DNA of 64,000 nt from Corynebacterium uberis (GTDB lineage: Bacteria; Actinomycetota; Actinomycetes; Mycobacteriales; Mycobacteriaceae), in the NCBI RefSeq assembly GCF_020616335.1, contig NZ_CP085051.1, positions 1,612,001 through 1,676,000 on the forward strand, read 5' to 3'. Numbering within the stretch: position 1 is the stretch's first letter; every line of letters starts with the position of its first letter. Shown here one piece after another: positions 36,679 to 47,105 of this stretch. The position numbers were made by a program, and so were the translations under genes. The notes beneath the pieces were generated by a model, which ran no database searches, had not been told where the DNA came from, and saw nothing but the letters and a program-made list of their open reading frames with translations.

Positions 36679-36723
36679 CACACCCCCGCGCCAGGCCTTT
36701 AGGCCTTCTGGCGCGGGGGTGTG
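36679..36723. terminator. Strong inverted repeat after wag31
   Basis: 16-base perfect arms (CACACCCCCGCGCCAG 36679–36694; CTGGCGCGGGGGTGTG 36708–36723) with a 13-base loop. It sits about 40 bp downstream of wag31 and before the next minus-strand gene, so it most likely terminates wag31. The T-run is poor (TGTTAGATTG on the minus strand). Confidence 0.75.
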
Positions 36724-36762
36724 CAAGTACAGCGTGCAGCTGCCTGGTAGCAGGCCTGGCTG

Positions 36763-37650
36763 TTAGTTGCCCTTCAGGCTGGAGTGCGGCGCGGAGGTGG
36801 TCCGTGTCTCCAGCTCTTCGAGCTGGCTCTCCAGGAGGGTCTTCAGGCGGGTGCGGTATTCGCGCTCGAAGGTACGCAGTTCCGCAATGCGCGCCTCCAG
36901 GGCGGTCTGCTGCTGCTTGACGGTGGACATGATCTCGGAGTGCTTGCGCTCCGCCTCCTGCTGGAGTGCGGCGGCCTTTTCTTCGGCCTGCTTGACCTGC
37001 GCGTCGGCGCGGGTGCGGGCGTCGGTGAGCGTGCGCTCGGACTGGCGCTCCGCCTCGGAGACGAGGCTGCGGGCCTTGCGGTCTGCCTCAGACAGCTGGC
37101 TTTCTGCCGCCTGGCGGGCCTCGGAGAGCATGGACTTGGATTCCATCTGCGCCTCGGACGTCAGGCGATCGGCCATCTCCTGGGCCAGGCCCAGGACCTT
37201 GGCGGCCTGCATGTGAGTCTCAGCGGAGGCCTCGGCGGCGGAGGCGTGGCTGGCCGCACCCATGGAGCTGGCGCTGGCGCGCTCATTGGCCTCACGGCGG
37301 GCCTTGTCTGCCTCCATGCGGGCGGAGCGGGCCTCAGACTCTGCCTGCTGTGCGGCCTGCTTGGCCTCAGACAGGCGCAGCTCGTACTCGCTGCGCAGCT
37401 GGTCTTCGATCTCCCGGCGCAGCGCCGACTCATCAGCCTGCTTGATGTGGGTGACAGAACCGACACCGGCACCGGAGGCCTTGAGCTCTTCGACGCGCTG
37501 GTGTAGGTCGTCGTTTTCCTCCTGCAGCTGAGCCAGGGTGTCCTCGACGAGGTCCAGGAACTGATCAACCTCGTCCTCGTTGTACCCCCGCTTACCGATC
37601 GGCGGCTTACTGAATGCGACATTATGCACGTCAGCTGGAGTCAGCGGCAT
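36763..37650 (-). CDS. wag31: Polar growth protein Wag31 (DivIVA)
   Basis: 295 aa coiled-coil protein. The N-terminal DivIVA membrane-binding domain begins [20 protein letters not shown] and continues [19 protein letters not shown] variable linker (about 75–90) and a long heptad-rich Ala/Glu/Arg coiled coil follow. The start at 37650 has AAGGGA six bases upstream. The frame to 37767 is not supported. It marks cell poles and organises apical peptidoglycan synthesis in corynebacteria. The C-terminal end reads [13 protein letters not shown]. Confidence 0.95.
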   Translation of the reverse strand: MPLTPADVHNVAFSKPPIGKRGYNEDEVDQFLDLVEDTLAQLQEENDDLHQRVEELKASGAGVGSVTHIKQADESALRREIEDQLRSEYELRLSEAKQAAQQAESEARSARMEADKARREANERASASSMGAASHASAAEASAETHMQAAKVLGLAQEMADRLTSEAQMESKSMLSEARQAAESQLSEADRKARSLVSEAERQSERTLTDARTRADAQVKQAEEKAAALQQEAERKHSEIMSTVKQQQTALEARIAELRTFEREYRTRLKTLLESQLEELETRTTSAPHSSLKGN

Positions 37651-37935
37651 TGGGTTTCCCTTCGAGTTCGATCGCCCCGACGGGGCTCTAGCGCAGGCGA
37701 GGGTGCCCGCGTTGCGATTCCTTGTACTTCTATTACTTAACGCATGCCAGTGTAGCGCGTTGAACACTGGCTCTGCGTCAAGCCCTCAGATAATTCTCTA
37801 GTTCTTGTTCAGGCAACTGCCACACCACAGCATACGTTGTTGGCACGCCACAAGCACCCCATCAGTTCCATTATTTCCCCACTTTCCCCCCGCAACAGGC
37901 GCCTCAACAGGCCGCAGATCGGACAAATCTGCAGG

Positions 37936-38226
37936 TCACAGTAGTATTACGGCGACCGCCATGCGCAGCAACATGCACAGCAAAAACACAACAATCACGG
38001 ACATATCCAAGGCTACTGCCCCCAAGTTGAGGGGCGGAATGACCCTCCGCGCAAGCTTCACCGGAGGATCAGTCACCACGAAAAATGCCTCCGCAATAAC
38101 CATGAACCACCGCGGGGCGGTGAACTGGCGGGAGAAAGACTGGATCATCTCAATGAGGATGCGCACGATGAGCGCGAGCTCAAAAAGACGGATCAAGACA
38201 AGTAGACCAAGTCCGAGAGTATTCAC
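37936..38226 (-). CDS. YggT family membrane protein
   Basis: About 96 aa with two hydrophobic regions flanking the conserved PPVKLARRVIPPLNLGAVALDMS motif that defines YggT. It is always found between wag31 and sepF in actinobacteria. The GTG at 38226 (VNTLGLGLL) is chosen because GGGTGG lies a few bases upstream. An upstream GTG at 38256 is equally open. The exact role is unknown. It is linked to division or osmotic tolerance by context only. Confidence 0.85.
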   Translation of the reverse strand: MNTLGLGLLVLIRLFELALIVRILIEMIQSFSRQFTAPRWFMVIAEAFFVVTDPPVKLARRVIPPLNLGAVALDMSVIVVFLLCMLLRMAVAVILL

Positions 38227-38311
38227 GATCACCCACCCTATCCGAGGCACGGTCACCGCTCATGGAGGCCCACATGCCGCGTGCCGACGCCCCGCGGGGC
38301 GCCGTCAGCCA

Positions 38312-38842
38312 CTAGGCGCGCCGCGCCGCGTCCTCCAGGTCCACGGTGGACACCGCGGCCCCGGCAGGAACCAACGCGAAGACGCGAGAGTCCAGCTTCT
38401 TCATCTCCCCACGTAGGGCGAAGCATAGGCCGGAGGCGAAGTCGATGACCCGCTTGGCCTCAGAAAACTCCATGTCATTCATGTCAAAGACCACGGCGTC
38501 CCCATCGCGGAAGGGCTCGCCCACGCTGGCCGCCCGGGTGTAGGAGGTCAGCCGCACCGCCACCACGCGCGGGGCATAGCTGGAACCAGTCCGCGGCGCG
38601 GCGGGGCTGTAGCCCGCCTCCGGCTCTCCGTAGCGTCCGGCGCCAGCGGCGTAGCTGCGGTCTTCGCGGTAGGTGTCATAGTCATCAGCAACCTCACGCG
38701 GGGCGCGATATGCCGGCTGATAGGCGGCCGAGCCGTGCGCGCCATAGGTGGACTCTTCTGCGTAGTACGCGGCCTCCGAATCCATCTCAGGATCAAGGGG
38801 CGCAAGTCCAAAGAATTCCTTAGCGTTCTTAATGATCGACAT
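38312..38842 (-). CDS. sepF: Cell division protein SepF
   Basis: 176 aa. The N-terminal amphipathic membrane anchor is MSIIKNAKEFFGL, followed by a linker with Tyr/Ala repeats. The conserved C-terminal domain reads EPFRDGDAVVFDMNDMEFSEAKRVIDFASGLCFALRGEMKKLDSRVFALVP. The start at 38842 is preceded by AAGGGG nine bases upstream. SepF tethers FtsZ to the membrane in bacteria lacking FtsA, as here. Confidence 0.94.
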   Translation of the reverse strand: MSIIKNAKEFFGLAPLDPEMDSEAAYYAEESTYGAHGSAAYQPAYRAPREVADDYDTYREDRSYAAGAGRYGEPEAGYSPAAPRTGSSYAPRVVAVRLTSYTRAASVGEPFRDGDAVVFDMNDMEFSEAKRVIDFASGLCFALRGEMKKLDSRVFALVPAGAAVSTVDLEDAARRA

Positions 38843-38940
38843 CGGTGTTATTCCCCTTCGCGTGGCGCTTAGTACGTGTGTGGTCATTGTGGCGCAATGC
38901 GTACCGCGCGGCCTGTGAATTGGTTTACGTATTATCGCGC

Positions 38941-39660
38941 TCAGGCTATCGGCCGCGGACCCATGATTGCGGTTCCGACACGCACAATGTCAGTTCCGGC
39001 TGCAATTGCTTCATCCAAGTCCGCTGTCATTCCCGCGGACATCTGTAGTGGTGTGCCCAGGGTGAGACTCAGGGCGTCGATACGCTGCCGAAGTTCGCTA
39101 AAAACTACTTCCGGTTGGGCACCCAATGGGGGCACACACATCAGCCCGCGCAGCGCGAGTCCCTCCGCGGCCAGGATCGCCTGCGCAACCGCCTCCACAT
39201 CGCCGGTAGCCGCTCCCCCACGAGCCGGATCCCCATCCGCACTGACCTGCACAAAACAGTCAAGGATGGCGCCTTGCGCACGCTGCCCATCCGCCCACGC
39301 GCGCTGCACCCCGCGATCCAGCGCGGCGGCGAGCTTGACCGAATCCACCGAATGCACCGCCTGCGCCCACCGCGCCACCGAATTGGCCTTTTTGGTTTGC
39401 ACCTGGCCGATCATCACGAATCCCATATCCGGAAGCTCGGCGGCCTTCGCGCGCGCCTCCTGCTCCCGGTTCTCCGCCACCTGGCGCACCCCCAGCTGGC
39501 CGAGCACGGCCACATCCGCCACGGGGTGGAACTTGGTCACCGGCAGCAGGGTCACGCTGCCTGCCGGGCGGCCTGCGGCCTCCTCCGCCTGCCGGATGCG
39601 CTGGCGCACCGCCGCTAAATTGTCCGCCAACTCCTGGCGCCGCGATCCATGCTGAGCCAT
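38941..39660 (-). CDS. YggS/PLPBP pyridoxal-phosphate homeostasis protein
   Basis: 239 aa single-domain alanine-racemase-like barrel. The PLP lysine is in LLPVTKFHPV (about residue 43), with the family signature ENREQEARAKA near 66 and GQVQTKKAN near 86. The C-terminal phosphate-binding GTDIVRVGTAIMG is present. It buffers PLP and affects amino-acid pools. It is conserved between sepF and pgeF in actinobacteria and is 12 bp from pgeF. Confidence 0.92.
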   Translation of the reverse strand: MAQHGSRRQELADNLAAVRQRIRQAEEAAGRPAGSVTLLPVTKFHPVADVAVLGQLGVRQVAENREQEARAKAAELPDMGFVMIGQVQTKKANSVARWAQAVHSVDSVKLAAALDRGVQRAWADGQRAQGAILDCFVQVSADGDPARGGAATGDVEAVAQAILAAEGLALRGLMCVPPLGAQPEVVFSELRQRIDALSLTLGTPLQMSAGMTADLDEAIAAGTDIVRVGTAIMGPRPIA

Positions 39661-39672
39661 GCCACAAGCCTC

Positions 39673-40449
39673 CTAACGCTCTCCGTGCTGTCCGGGCTGT
39701 TCGGTCTGTCCGGGCGCACCGTCCAGCCACACCACACCGGCCTGGCGCCCCGTCACGCCCTCCCGGCGATAAGAAAAGAAATCCGAATCGGTGACCGTAT
39801 CGCGCGGATCCACGTCGACGGCCTGCACACCCAGGCTAGACAATTGGCGCTCCAGCCCGGCGCGCACGTCCAGCCCCCACGTGCCCCGCTGGGTGCGGCA
39901 CAGGGATCCGGGAAGGTGCGCCTCGACGTCGCGAGCCATCGCCTCCGGAACCTCGTAGGATTGCCCGCCGGCGGCTGGGCCCAGCAGCGCGTGCATGCGC
40001 TCCGGTTGGGCCCCCAGCTGGACCATGGTGGCCACGGCGGCTGCGACGATGCCGTTGCGCGCCCCCATGCGCCCGGCGTGGACCGCGGCGATGACGCCGG
40101 CGGCTTGGTCAGACAGCAGCACGGGCACGCAGTCGGCAACCAGGACGCACAGTGCCAGTCCCGGCTGCGTGGTCACCAGGGCGTCGGTGGCCTCCACGGG
40201 GGTTGCTGTGGGTTCGTGCACCACGGTGACGGTGGCGGAGTGAATCTGCTCCATCCACACCAAAGCCCCCGGATCGAGCCCTACGGCCCCCGCTAATCGA
40301 CGCCGATTCGCCGCAACGTCCGCGGCATCGTCGCCCACGTGGGCCCCCAGATTGAAGGACCCATACGGCGCGGCCGACACGCCTCCCGCGCGGGTGGTCA
40401 TCACCTTGCGCGCGCGGAGTGTGTCGGCCGGAGAAGTGCGCGAGTTCAC
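39673..40449 (-). CDS. pgeF: Peptidoglycan editing factor PgeF (laccase-domain, YfiH)
   Basis: 258 aa from the GTG at 40449. The longer frame to 40623 lies inside ftsZ. The family fingerprint TTRAGGVSAAPYGSFNLG opens the domain. The metal-site residues lie in MEQIHSATV (His), VADCVPVLL (Cys) and AVHAGRMG (His). PgeF removes wrongly incorporated amino acids from muropeptides (L-Ser in place of L-Ala in E. coli). It begins 11 bp after ftsZ with no strong ribosome-binding site, suggesting translational coupling. Confidence 0.88.
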   Translation of the reverse strand: MNSRTSPADTLRARKVMTTRAGGVSAAPYGSFNLGAHVGDDAADVAANRRRLAGAVGLDPGALVWMEQIHSATVTVVHEPTATPVEATDALVTTQPGLALCVLVADCVPVLLSDQAAGVIAAVHAGRMGARNGIVAAAVATMVQLGAQPERMHALLGPAAGGQSYEVPEAMARDVEAHLPGSLCRTQRGTWGLDVRAGLERQLSSLGVQAVDVDPRDTVTDSDFFSYRREGVTGRQAGVVWLDGAPGQTEQPGQHGER

Positions 40450-40459
40450 CTGGCGCAGA

Positions 40460-41683
40460 TTACCGCAGGAAGTCCGGCACATCCAGCTCGTCTTCGCCGG
40501 ACGGGGCGGGACGCGAGGAGCTGCCGTGGGTGAACAGCCCGGAGTCCGTTCCGGTGCGCGTCGGAGTGGCGCGGCGATCCAGGCGGTGGCGGGCCTGATC
40601 CGCGGCGCGGTCCTCGTCCTCACCGAACAGGGAGCTGCGGTGGGTGTCCGGCGCCGGGGTGGGGTGCGACTGTGCGGCCTCCTGGGTGGCGTGCGAGCCG
40701 GTGTCCTGGCTGTCCTCCACGCTGGAGATCGCGTTGCTGGCGGCGTCGAAGCCGGTGGCGATGATGGTCACTCGGACCTCGTCGCCTAGGTTGTCGTCGA
40801 TGATGGTGCCGAAGATGATGTTGGCGTTATCGTCCGCCTTCTCTTCGACCATGGAGGATGCCTCATAGACTTCCTGGAGCCCCAGGTCCGAACCACCGGC
40901 CACGGAAAGTAGTACCCCGTGGGCGCCTTCCATGGTGGACTCCAGCAGCGGGGAGTTGATGGCCTGCTGTGCGGCCTCCATGACGCGATTGTCGCCGCGG
41001 GCAGAGCCCACGCCCATGAGGGCGGAGCCGGCATCGTGCATGACAGAGCGCACGTCGGCGAAGTCCACGTTGATCATGCCCGGGGTGGTAATCAGGTTGG
41101 TGATGCCCTGCACGCCGTTGTGCAGCACCTCATCGGCCGCGCGGAAGGCTTCCATCATCGACAGGGAGGCGTCGCCAAGCTGGAGGAGGCGATCGTTAGG
41201 AATCACTATCAGGGTGTCACACACCGCGCGCAGTTCCTCGATGCCATCGAGGGCCTGGCGGGTGCGGCGCTTGCCCTCAAACTTAAACGGACGCGTGACT
41301 ACCCCTATGGTCAACGCACCCATCTTCTTAGCGATACCCGCGACCACCGGCGCCGCGCCGGTGCCCGTGCCGCCGCCCTCACCGGCGGTGACAAAGACCA
41401 TATCGGCGCCCTTGAGCGACTCTTCAATCTCGTTTTTATGGTCCTCCGCCGAGGCGCGCCCGACCTCCGGGTTGGCCCCGGCGCCCAGGCCACGAGTCGC
41501 CTCGCGCCCGATATCGAGCTTGACGTCCGCGTCAGAGAACATCAGGGCCTGGGAGTCGGTGTTCACGGCAATGAACTCCACCCCCTTGAGCCCTTCTTCG
41601 ATCATCCGGTTGACGGCGTTGACGCCGCCTCCGCCAACACCGACGACCTTGATAACGGCGAGGTAATTATTCGGGGAGGTCAT
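40460..41683 (-). CDS. ftsZ: Cell division protein FtsZ
   Basis: 407 aa tubulin homologue. GTP-binding elements are [17 protein letters not shown] (about 13–29) and the tubulin signature [10 protein letters not shown] (about 102–111). The T7 loop with NVDFADVR is near residue 204. A Gln/Ser/Thr-rich linker precedes the conserved C-terminal peptide ELDVPDFLR, the docking site for SepF and FtsW. It is separated by 240 bp from ftsQ, a gap that probably holds its own promoters, although none is convincing by eye. Confidence 0.98.
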   Translation of the reverse strand: MTSPNNYLAVIKVVGVGGGGVNAVNRMIEEGLKGVEFIAVNTDSQALMFSDADVKLDIGREATRGLGAGANPEVGRASAEDHKNEIEESLKGADMVFVTAGEGGGTGTGAAPVVAGIAKKMGALTIGVVTRPFKFEGKRRTRQALDGIEELRAVCDTLIVIPNDRLLQLGDASLSMMEAFRAADEVLHNGVQGITNLITTPGMINVDFADVRSVMHDAGSALMGVGSARGDNRVMEAAQQAINSPLLESTMEGAHGVLLSVAGGSDLGLQEVYEASSMVEEKADDNANIIFGTIIDDNLGDEVRVTIIATGFDAASNAISSVEDSQDTGSHATQEAAQSHPTPAPDTHRSSLFGEDEDRAADQARHRLDRRATPTRTGTDSGLFTHGSSSRPAPSGEDELDVPDFLR

Positions 41684-41923
41684 GGGTGGTGGTCTCGCCT
41701 TTCAGTCTGGAAATTAAGCATAAAAGTGTGTCATGGTGCGCTCCCCCCTTAGTCGGCGGGTGCGCGCGTCGGCGGCGGCTGCGCTGCACGGTTGTGGCCG
41801 AGACGCCGCGCGCCTTCGAAGGTGTCTCCATCATGTGCGATAAGCCCGCGCAGTTGGCGGACATTTTTTGGCGGCGTGTCGCCTGTCTCAACCACTACTT
41901 GAGGGTTCGCGCCTGGCCCGCCC

Positions 41924-42724
41924 TCAGCGCACGGTGACCAAGGCGGGATTAGACACGTCCCAGTGCGCGCCCTCGCGGCCCAGGATGGCGTGCACTGCCC
42001 GGGCCTTGTCGTGGGAGTTTTGTGCCGTGCCCCAAAAGATGGTGCGCCCGTCAGTCAGGACCAATTCCAGCTGCTCAGAATCCGGCCCCGCAATCCGGGC
42101 GACCTGCCCCCTGACGGGCTCCTCCAGGCTCGCGGCCACCTGGGCCATCGCCTCCAGGCCTGCGGCGTCTTCCGACGCCTTGCCGGTTGCCTCGATGACC
42201 CCCGGGGCCGGATCCGCACGCACGAACCCAATGCCCTGGCTGTCTACGAGCACGGGCTGGCCGGGGCCCTCCCGATGGAACAACACGACGGTGCGTTCCT
42301 CAAGCTCAATGGCCACGGTCCCAGGAAGGGACCGCGACACCGTCGCGGAGGCCACCCACGGCACCGCGGCCACCGCACGGGCAGCCGCTGCCTCATCCAC
42401 GCGCACCAGGTTCATGCCCGTGACCACGCCGCTGGCGTTTTCCACGTCCTCGACGCTGACTTGCCGGTTGCCGGACACGGTAATCTCCGATACCCGCAGC
42501 ACCGGCCACATCCACACCACCCCGGCCGCCAGTGCGAGCACGACGATAAGCGCCCCCGCACCCACGGCCAGGCGGCGCGGCCAGCGGCGGCGCGGAAGTA
42601 CCGCGTGCGCATCGCTCGGCTGCGCGGCGGCGGTGTCCTGGGCGGCGGAGGGGTCGCGGCGTCGAGACGTGTTGGTCCGAACGTCGTGCTCCTGCGGGTG
42701 CTCCCCGTGCGTGTTGTAGTCCAT
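41924..42724 (-). CDS. ftsQ: Cell division protein FtsQ
   Basis: 266 aa bitopic protein: a basic cytosolic N-terminus, one transmembrane segment (VGAGALIVVLALAAGVVWMWP), then the POTRA domain (VSEITVSGNRQVSVEDVENASG) and the FtsQ domain. The ATG at 42724 has GAGG five bases upstream. A GTG at 42748 overlaps the end of murC. FtsQ links the early and late divisome. The position after murC is standard for actinobacteria. Confidence 0.92.
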   Translation of the reverse strand: MDYNTHGEHPQEHDVRTNTSRRRDPSAAQDTAAAQPSDAHAVLPRRRWPRRLAVGAGALIVVLALAAGVVWMWPVLRVSEITVSGNRQVSVEDVENASGVVTGMNLVRVDEAAAARAVAAVPWVASATVSRSLPGTVAIELEERTVVLFHREGPGQPVLVDSQGIGFVRADPAPGVIEATGKASEDAAGLEAMAQVAASLEEPVRGQVARIAGPDSEQLELVLTDGRTIFWGTAQNSHDKARAVHAILGREGAHWDVSNPALVTVR

Positions 42725-42748
42725 AGCCGCCTCGTCCCTCGTGCGCAC

Positions 42749-44176
42749 TTACCGTGCGCTCAACAACTCCACAATCCGCGGACCCAGCGTGGTCACGGAT
42801 CCTGCCCCCACGGTCAACACCAGGTCGCCCGGCTTCGCCGCCTGCGCCGCAGCCTGGGCGGCACGGTCGAAGTCCGGCTCCACGATGACCGTCGTGGCGT
42901 CGACGCCATCGGCAATGAGCTGGGAGCTCACGCCCGGGATGGGCTCTTCGCGCGCGCCGTAGACCTCGAGCAGAATCACCGTATCGGCGGCCGAGAGGGC
43001 AGCCGCGAACTCGGCGGCAAACTCCCGGGTGCGCGAGTAGAGGTGCGGCTGGAAGACAACCACAAGGTTGCCCTCGCCTGCCGCCGCCAGCCGGCCGCGC
43101 GCGGCGGCCAACACCGCCGTGACCTCCGTGGGATGGTGGGCGTAGTCATCATAAACGTGCACTCCCCCGGCCTGGCCTTTCGGTTCGAAGCGGCGCCGCA
43201 CCCCGCCGAAGGAGGACAGGCCGGCGGCCAAGGCCTCCGGTTGGCCGCCCACGAGCACCCCGGCGAGCAACGCCGCGGTGGCGTTGAGCACCATGTGCAT
43301 GCCCGGCACGGTCATGGAGACGGACACCTCGGTGGTGTGCTGCTCGCCGCGCAGCTCAATGGTGGCCCGCGACTCGTGCGCCGAGTGGTCAACATCGACT
43401 ACCTGCGCCACGCAGGGCACGTCCGGGTGGGCCGCGGCCGCCTCAGCGGTGCCATAGCCGGCCACGGCGATGCCGCGGTCCAGGGCCCGCCGCGCAAGCT
43501 GGGCGGCGTGGGTGTCATCGAGGCAGGCCACCACGTGCCCGCCGGGGACGATGCGCTCGAGGAACTGGTCAAAGACCGCAAAATAGGCCTCTGGCGAACC
43601 GAAGAAGTCCAGGTGGTCCGGCTCGATGTTGGTGACCACGGCGACCGTCGGCGCGTAGCTGAGCAGGGAGGCGTCCGACTCGTCGGCCTCGGCCAAGAAA
43701 ACATCGCCGGTGCCGTGGTGGGCACCCAGGCCCGTGGCGGTGAGCTGGCCGCCAATGGCAAAACTGGGATCCAGTCCGGCGGCCTGCATGGCCACCACCG
43801 CCATGGACGTCGTGGAGGTTTTGCCGTGCGTGCCCGCGATGAGCACCTGGCGGTAGCCCTCCATGAGCTGGGCCAGCAGGTCAGAGCGCCGGATGACCGG
43901 GATTCCGGCCTGCCGGGCGGCCACCAGCTCGGGGTTATCGGCGGGGATGGCGGCAAAGGAGATGACCACCACCTCCGGCAGCTGGCCGGACAGGCTCAGG
44001 TGGGCGGCATCGTGGCCCACGGCCACGTGGGCGCCGGCGGCACGCAGGTCATCGAGCACCGTCGATTCCGCACGGTCGCTGCCTGAGACCACGGCGCCGC
44101 GGTCCAGGAGGATGCGCGCCAGCCCGGACATGCCGGCGCCGCCAATGCCCACAAAATGGACGCGATCGAGGCTCAT
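42749..44176 (-). CDS. murC: UDP-N-acetylmuramate–L-alanine ligase
   Basis: 475 aa Mur ligase. The N-terminal Rossmann start [18 protein letters not shown] binds the UDP substrate, [11 protein letters not shown] (about 110) is the ATP P-loop, and [10 protein letters not shown] (about 345) is the C-terminal motif. It adds L-Ala to UDP-MurNAc in the cytoplasm. Its start overlaps the murG stop by four bases. Confidence 0.96.
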   Translation of the reverse strand: MSLDRVHFVGIGGAGMSGLARILLDRGAVVSGSDRAESTVLDDLRAAGAHVAVGHDAAHLSLSGQLPEVVVISFAAIPADNPELVAARQAGIPVIRRSDLLAQLMEGYRQVLIAGTHGKTSTTSMAVVAMQAAGLDPSFAIGGQLTATGLGAHHGTGDVFLAEADESDASLLSYAPTVAVVTNIEPDHLDFFGSPEAYFAVFDQFLERIVPGGHVVACLDDTHAAQLARRALDRGIAVAGYGTAEAAAAHPDVPCVAQVVDVDHSAHESRATIELRGEQHTTEVSVSMTVPGMHMVLNATAALLAGVLVGGQPEALAAGLSSFGGVRRRFEPKGQAGGVHVYDDYAHHPTEVTAVLAAARGRLAAAGEGNLVVVFQPHLYSRTREFAAEFAAALSAADTVILLEVYGAREEPIPGVSSQLIADGVDATTVIVEPDFDRAAQAAAQAAKPGDLVLTVGAGSVTTLGPRIVELLSAR

Positions 44177-45303
44177 TTGTGCGTGTCCTTTCCCCGTCGG
44201 CGGGCAACCCCGGCGACAATGCGTTGCGCGATCACGTCGGCGACGTCCGTCGCGGCCTCGCGCACGGCGGCCGCCCGCATCTGCTGGTAGGCGCCATGAT
44301 CAGAAAGAGTGCTGTCCACCTCGGCGACAAAGCGGTCCGCGTCGAGGTCACCATCTGCGAGGATGCGCGCGGCGCCGGCGGCCACCGCGTCGCGGGCGTT
44401 GAGGCCCTGCTCCCCGTTTCCGTGCGGCAGGGGTACGTAAATCGCCGGCAGCCCGGCCGCGGTCACCTCCGCCACCGTCATCGCGCCCGAGCGGCACACG
44501 ATGAGGTCAGCAACGGCATAGGCGGCCTGCATGTCCTCGATGAACGGCACCGCCGTGTAGTGCTCGTGGGGTTGCGGCTGGTCATTCTTCTTGCCGTACG
44601 CGTGCAGCACCTGCAGCCCGGAGTCAACCAGCCTGTCCACCGCGCCGGCCAGGGCCGCGTTCAGGCTGGCCGCACCCTGGCTGCCGCCGGTGACAAAGAC
44701 CGTGGACCGATCCGGATCCAGGTTCCACTGCTCGCGGCCGCGCTGGGCAGCCTCCCCGGCGCGATCGCCAGTCAGGCCGCGGCGGATGGGCACGCCCACC
44801 ACCTCGCCGGGGATTCCAGATCCTTCCACCGCGTTCAAGCCGGTTCCGCCCAGGCGGATCCCCAGCTTGTTGGCCATCCCCGCCCTGGAGTTAGCCTCAT
44901 GGACCCAGAAAGGAATTCTCAACGACGACGCCGCCAAGTAGGCAGGTGCAGACACGTACCCACCGAAACCGATGACCGCGTCCGCGCCCACATCCTTGAG
45001 CACGGCACGCGTCGCGCGCACCGCCGCACCCACCTTTCCGGGCAGCGCCAGCAGCGCGGGCGTGGGCTTGCGCGGCACAGGTACCGGGGGGATCATCCGC
45101 AAGTCCACCCCCCGCGCCGGAACCAAGTCTTTTTCTAATCCGCGAGGGGTACCCAGGGCGGTCACGCGTGCCGCATGATTGGCCTGGAGTGCCTCAGCTA
45201 CCGCGAGGGCAGGCTCGATGTGGCCTGCCGTGCCGCCGCCGGCGACGACCACGCTGATGGGGTCGTGCGCACCCGGCGCATCCTGGTGAGGTTGGGACAT
45301 CAA
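44173..45303 (-). CDS. murG: UDP-GlcNAc:lipid I N-acetylglucosaminyltransferase
   Basis: 376 aa GT-B enzyme of family GT28. It has the N-terminal glycine loop [21 protein letters not shown], a second glycine loop [14 protein letters not shown] (about 207), and the donor site [26 protein letters not shown]. It converts lipid I to lipid II at the inner membrane face. It lies between ftsW and murC. Confidence 0.96.
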   Translation of the reverse strand: MMSQPHQDAPGAHDPISVVVAGGGTAGHIEPALAVAEALQANHAARVTALGTPRGLEKDLVPARGVDLRMIPPVPVPRKPTPALLALPGKVGAAVRATRAVLKDVGADAVIGFGGYVSAPAYLAASSLRIPFWVHEANSRAGMANKLGIRLGGTGLNAVEGSGIPGEVVGVPIRRGLTGDRAGEAAQRGREQWNLDPDRSTVFVTGGSQGAASLNAALAGAVDRLVDSGLQVLHAYGKKNDQPQPHEHYTAVPFIEDMQAAYAVADLIVCRSGAMTVAEVTAAGLPAIYVPLPHGNGEQGLNARDAVAAGAARILADGDLDADRFVAEVDSTLSDHGAYQQMRAAAVREAATDVADVIAQRIVAGVARRRGKDTHK

Positions 45304-45356
45304 CGAAAATACTTTCCTTGGAATCTAACTCAATGGGTCAGGGACAACAGACAACA

Positions 45357-46955
45357 CTAGTAGTGCCGCGGCCGCCGCCCCGGCGGGTAGGGCACCGAGG
45401 TCGCACCCCGCGCGGCGCGCTGTGGTGCGGAAGGGGAGGCGTCGATACGCGAGGCACGTGCCCCAGCGGCAGGCGCCTCGGTGGCTGGGCTGGGCTCCGC
45501 GATGAGGAAAAGGCGATCAAACAACGGGCGCCCATACGACTGCATAGCGGACACCGCCTCCGGCTCATGCCGAGCGATGTTGGCCAGCAACCCCATGGAC
45601 GTCAGCGTAATAATCGCCGAAGTGCCGCCCGCTGAAATCATGGGCAACTGGATACCGGTCACCGGCAGCAGCCCCACCACGTAGCCAATATTGATAAACG
45701 CCTGGGAGATCACCGCCGCAGTCAGCGTCGCTGCTAGAAGGCTTTGGTAGCGATCCTGCGCGCGCAGCGCCGTGCGTAGGCCAAAGAAGCCCAGCACCCC
45801 GAACAAGGCGATGACGATCACCCCGCCCCACAGCCCTAGCTCCTCGCCGATGATGGCAAAGATGAAGTCATTGTGGGCCTCCGGAAGATAGAACCACTTC
45901 GCCCGGGACTGCCCCAGGCCCACGCCGGTCAGGGAGCCATCGGCAAGCGACAAAAACCCCTGGTAGGACTGGAAGGCCTTATCGCGCGTGTCATCAAAAT
46001 GGCCGATCAGCGCGTCAAAATACACGTGGAACCGGTAGGAGCGGAAGCCGCCACCAACCAGCACCCACAGCATCCCCACAAAGCCAATGACCACCGCCGC
46101 GGCAATCCACGTACGGTGCACGCCCGCGAAAAACAGCGCAAAGCCCACGACGATGGCAAAAGACACCGCCATGCCCAAATCCCCCTCCGCCATGATGAGG
46201 ATGAGCAGCACCGTCGCCACCGCCGCATACACCGTATACGGGGTGCGCAAACCCGACCCCTGGATGCGCCGATTAGCCAGAAAATCCGCGCCCACAATAG
46301 CGATGGCCACCTTGGCCACCTCCGAGGGCTGCAACCGCAGCGGGCCCAGCGCAATCCACGACTGCGAACCCACCTCCGCGCGGCCGGTACCAATCCCCGG
46401 AATGAGCACCGCCACCAGCAAAACAACCGCAAGGCCCACCACCCACCAGGCAACCTTGCGCACCGCCACCGGCGGAATCTTCAAACACGCCCACATCATC
46501 ACCAGGCCGCCGCCAACCATCGCGGTCTGCCGCGCGGCCGAACCCCACACCGAGGAGCCCTCAATGATCGACCACGTCATGGAGCTCGACATCACCATCA
46601 CCAGGCCCAGTCCGGTCAGGGCGAATACGGCCAGGCGGATCATGAAGTAATCCAACAGCGGGCGGCCGTCCATCCAGGCGCCCGCGCTGCGGATCGCCCG
46701 CCCCAGTGCCGACGAGCGGCGCTGCCCACCAGCCACGGCAGCGCCGGGCTGCGCGGCACGCGGGGGCTGACCTGCCGGTCCCGCCGCGCGGGCCGAGGTG
46801 GGACGGCCCGGCTGGCGGGCCTGGCGGGGCTGGCGGTCCTGCCGGTCCTGCCGGGGCTGGCGCGGCTGGCCAGGCTGCCGCGGCTGGCGGGCTTGACGCG
46901 ACGACAGCGGGGTGCGAGGGGCCCGACGGGGCCGCTGTTGTTGCCGGTCACTCAT
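45357..46955 (-). CDS. ftsW: Peptidoglycan polymerase FtsW with long Arg/Gln/Pro N-terminal tail
   Basis: 532 aa SEDS glycosyltransferase with about ten membrane helices. SEDS signatures are WIALGPLRLQPSEVAKVA (about 220), EAHNDFIFAIIGEELGLWG, and the C-terminal LPMISAGGTSAIITL. It polymerises lipid II at the septum together with FtsI. The first 70 or so residues are a cytosolic low-complexity tail with imperfect RQPRQ repeats, longer than the core family. The start at 46955 has GGAGG about 11 bases upstream. The C-terminus is also disordered. Confidence 0.95.
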   Translation of the reverse strand: MSDRQQQRPRRAPRTPLSSRQARQPRQPGQPRQPRQDRQDRQPRQARQPGRPTSARAAGPAGQPPRAAQPGAAVAGGQRRSSALGRAIRSAGAWMDGRPLLDYFMIRLAVFALTGLGLVMVMSSSMTWSIIEGSSVWGSAARQTAMVGGGLVMMWACLKIPPVAVRKVAWWVVGLAVVLLVAVLIPGIGTGRAEVGSQSWIALGPLRLQPSEVAKVAIAIVGADFLANRRIQGSGLRTPYTVYAAVATVLLILIMAEGDLGMAVSFAIVVGFALFFAGVHRTWIAAAVVIGFVGMLWVLVGGGFRSYRFHVYFDALIGHFDDTRDKAFQSYQGFLSLADGSLTGVGLGQSRAKWFYLPEAHNDFIFAIIGEELGLWGGVIVIALFGVLGFFGLRTALRAQDRYQSLLAATLTAAVISQAFINIGYVVGLLPVTGIQLPMISAGGTSAIITLTSMGLLANIARHEPEAVSAMQSYGRPLFDRLFLIAEPSPATEAPAAGARASRIDASPSAPQRAARGATSVPYPPGRRPRHY

Positions 46956-47105
46956 CGATGCTGGCCTCCTCCATGAATTCTGCCCCGGGGCACCCCGGGG
47001 ATGCGGCATAGGATGCCCCGCCGAGTCTAGGCGGTCCCCGCCGCAATCCCCGACTCCGACTCACGAGCGGCCGACACCCGCCTACAAGGAGCCACCCCGG
47101 CGCCC

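Noticed and set aside
40450..40623. 58-codon N-terminal extension of PgeF
   Set aside because: Lies inside ftsZ in another frame and has no similarity to the PgeF domain. GTG at 40449 fits the family start.
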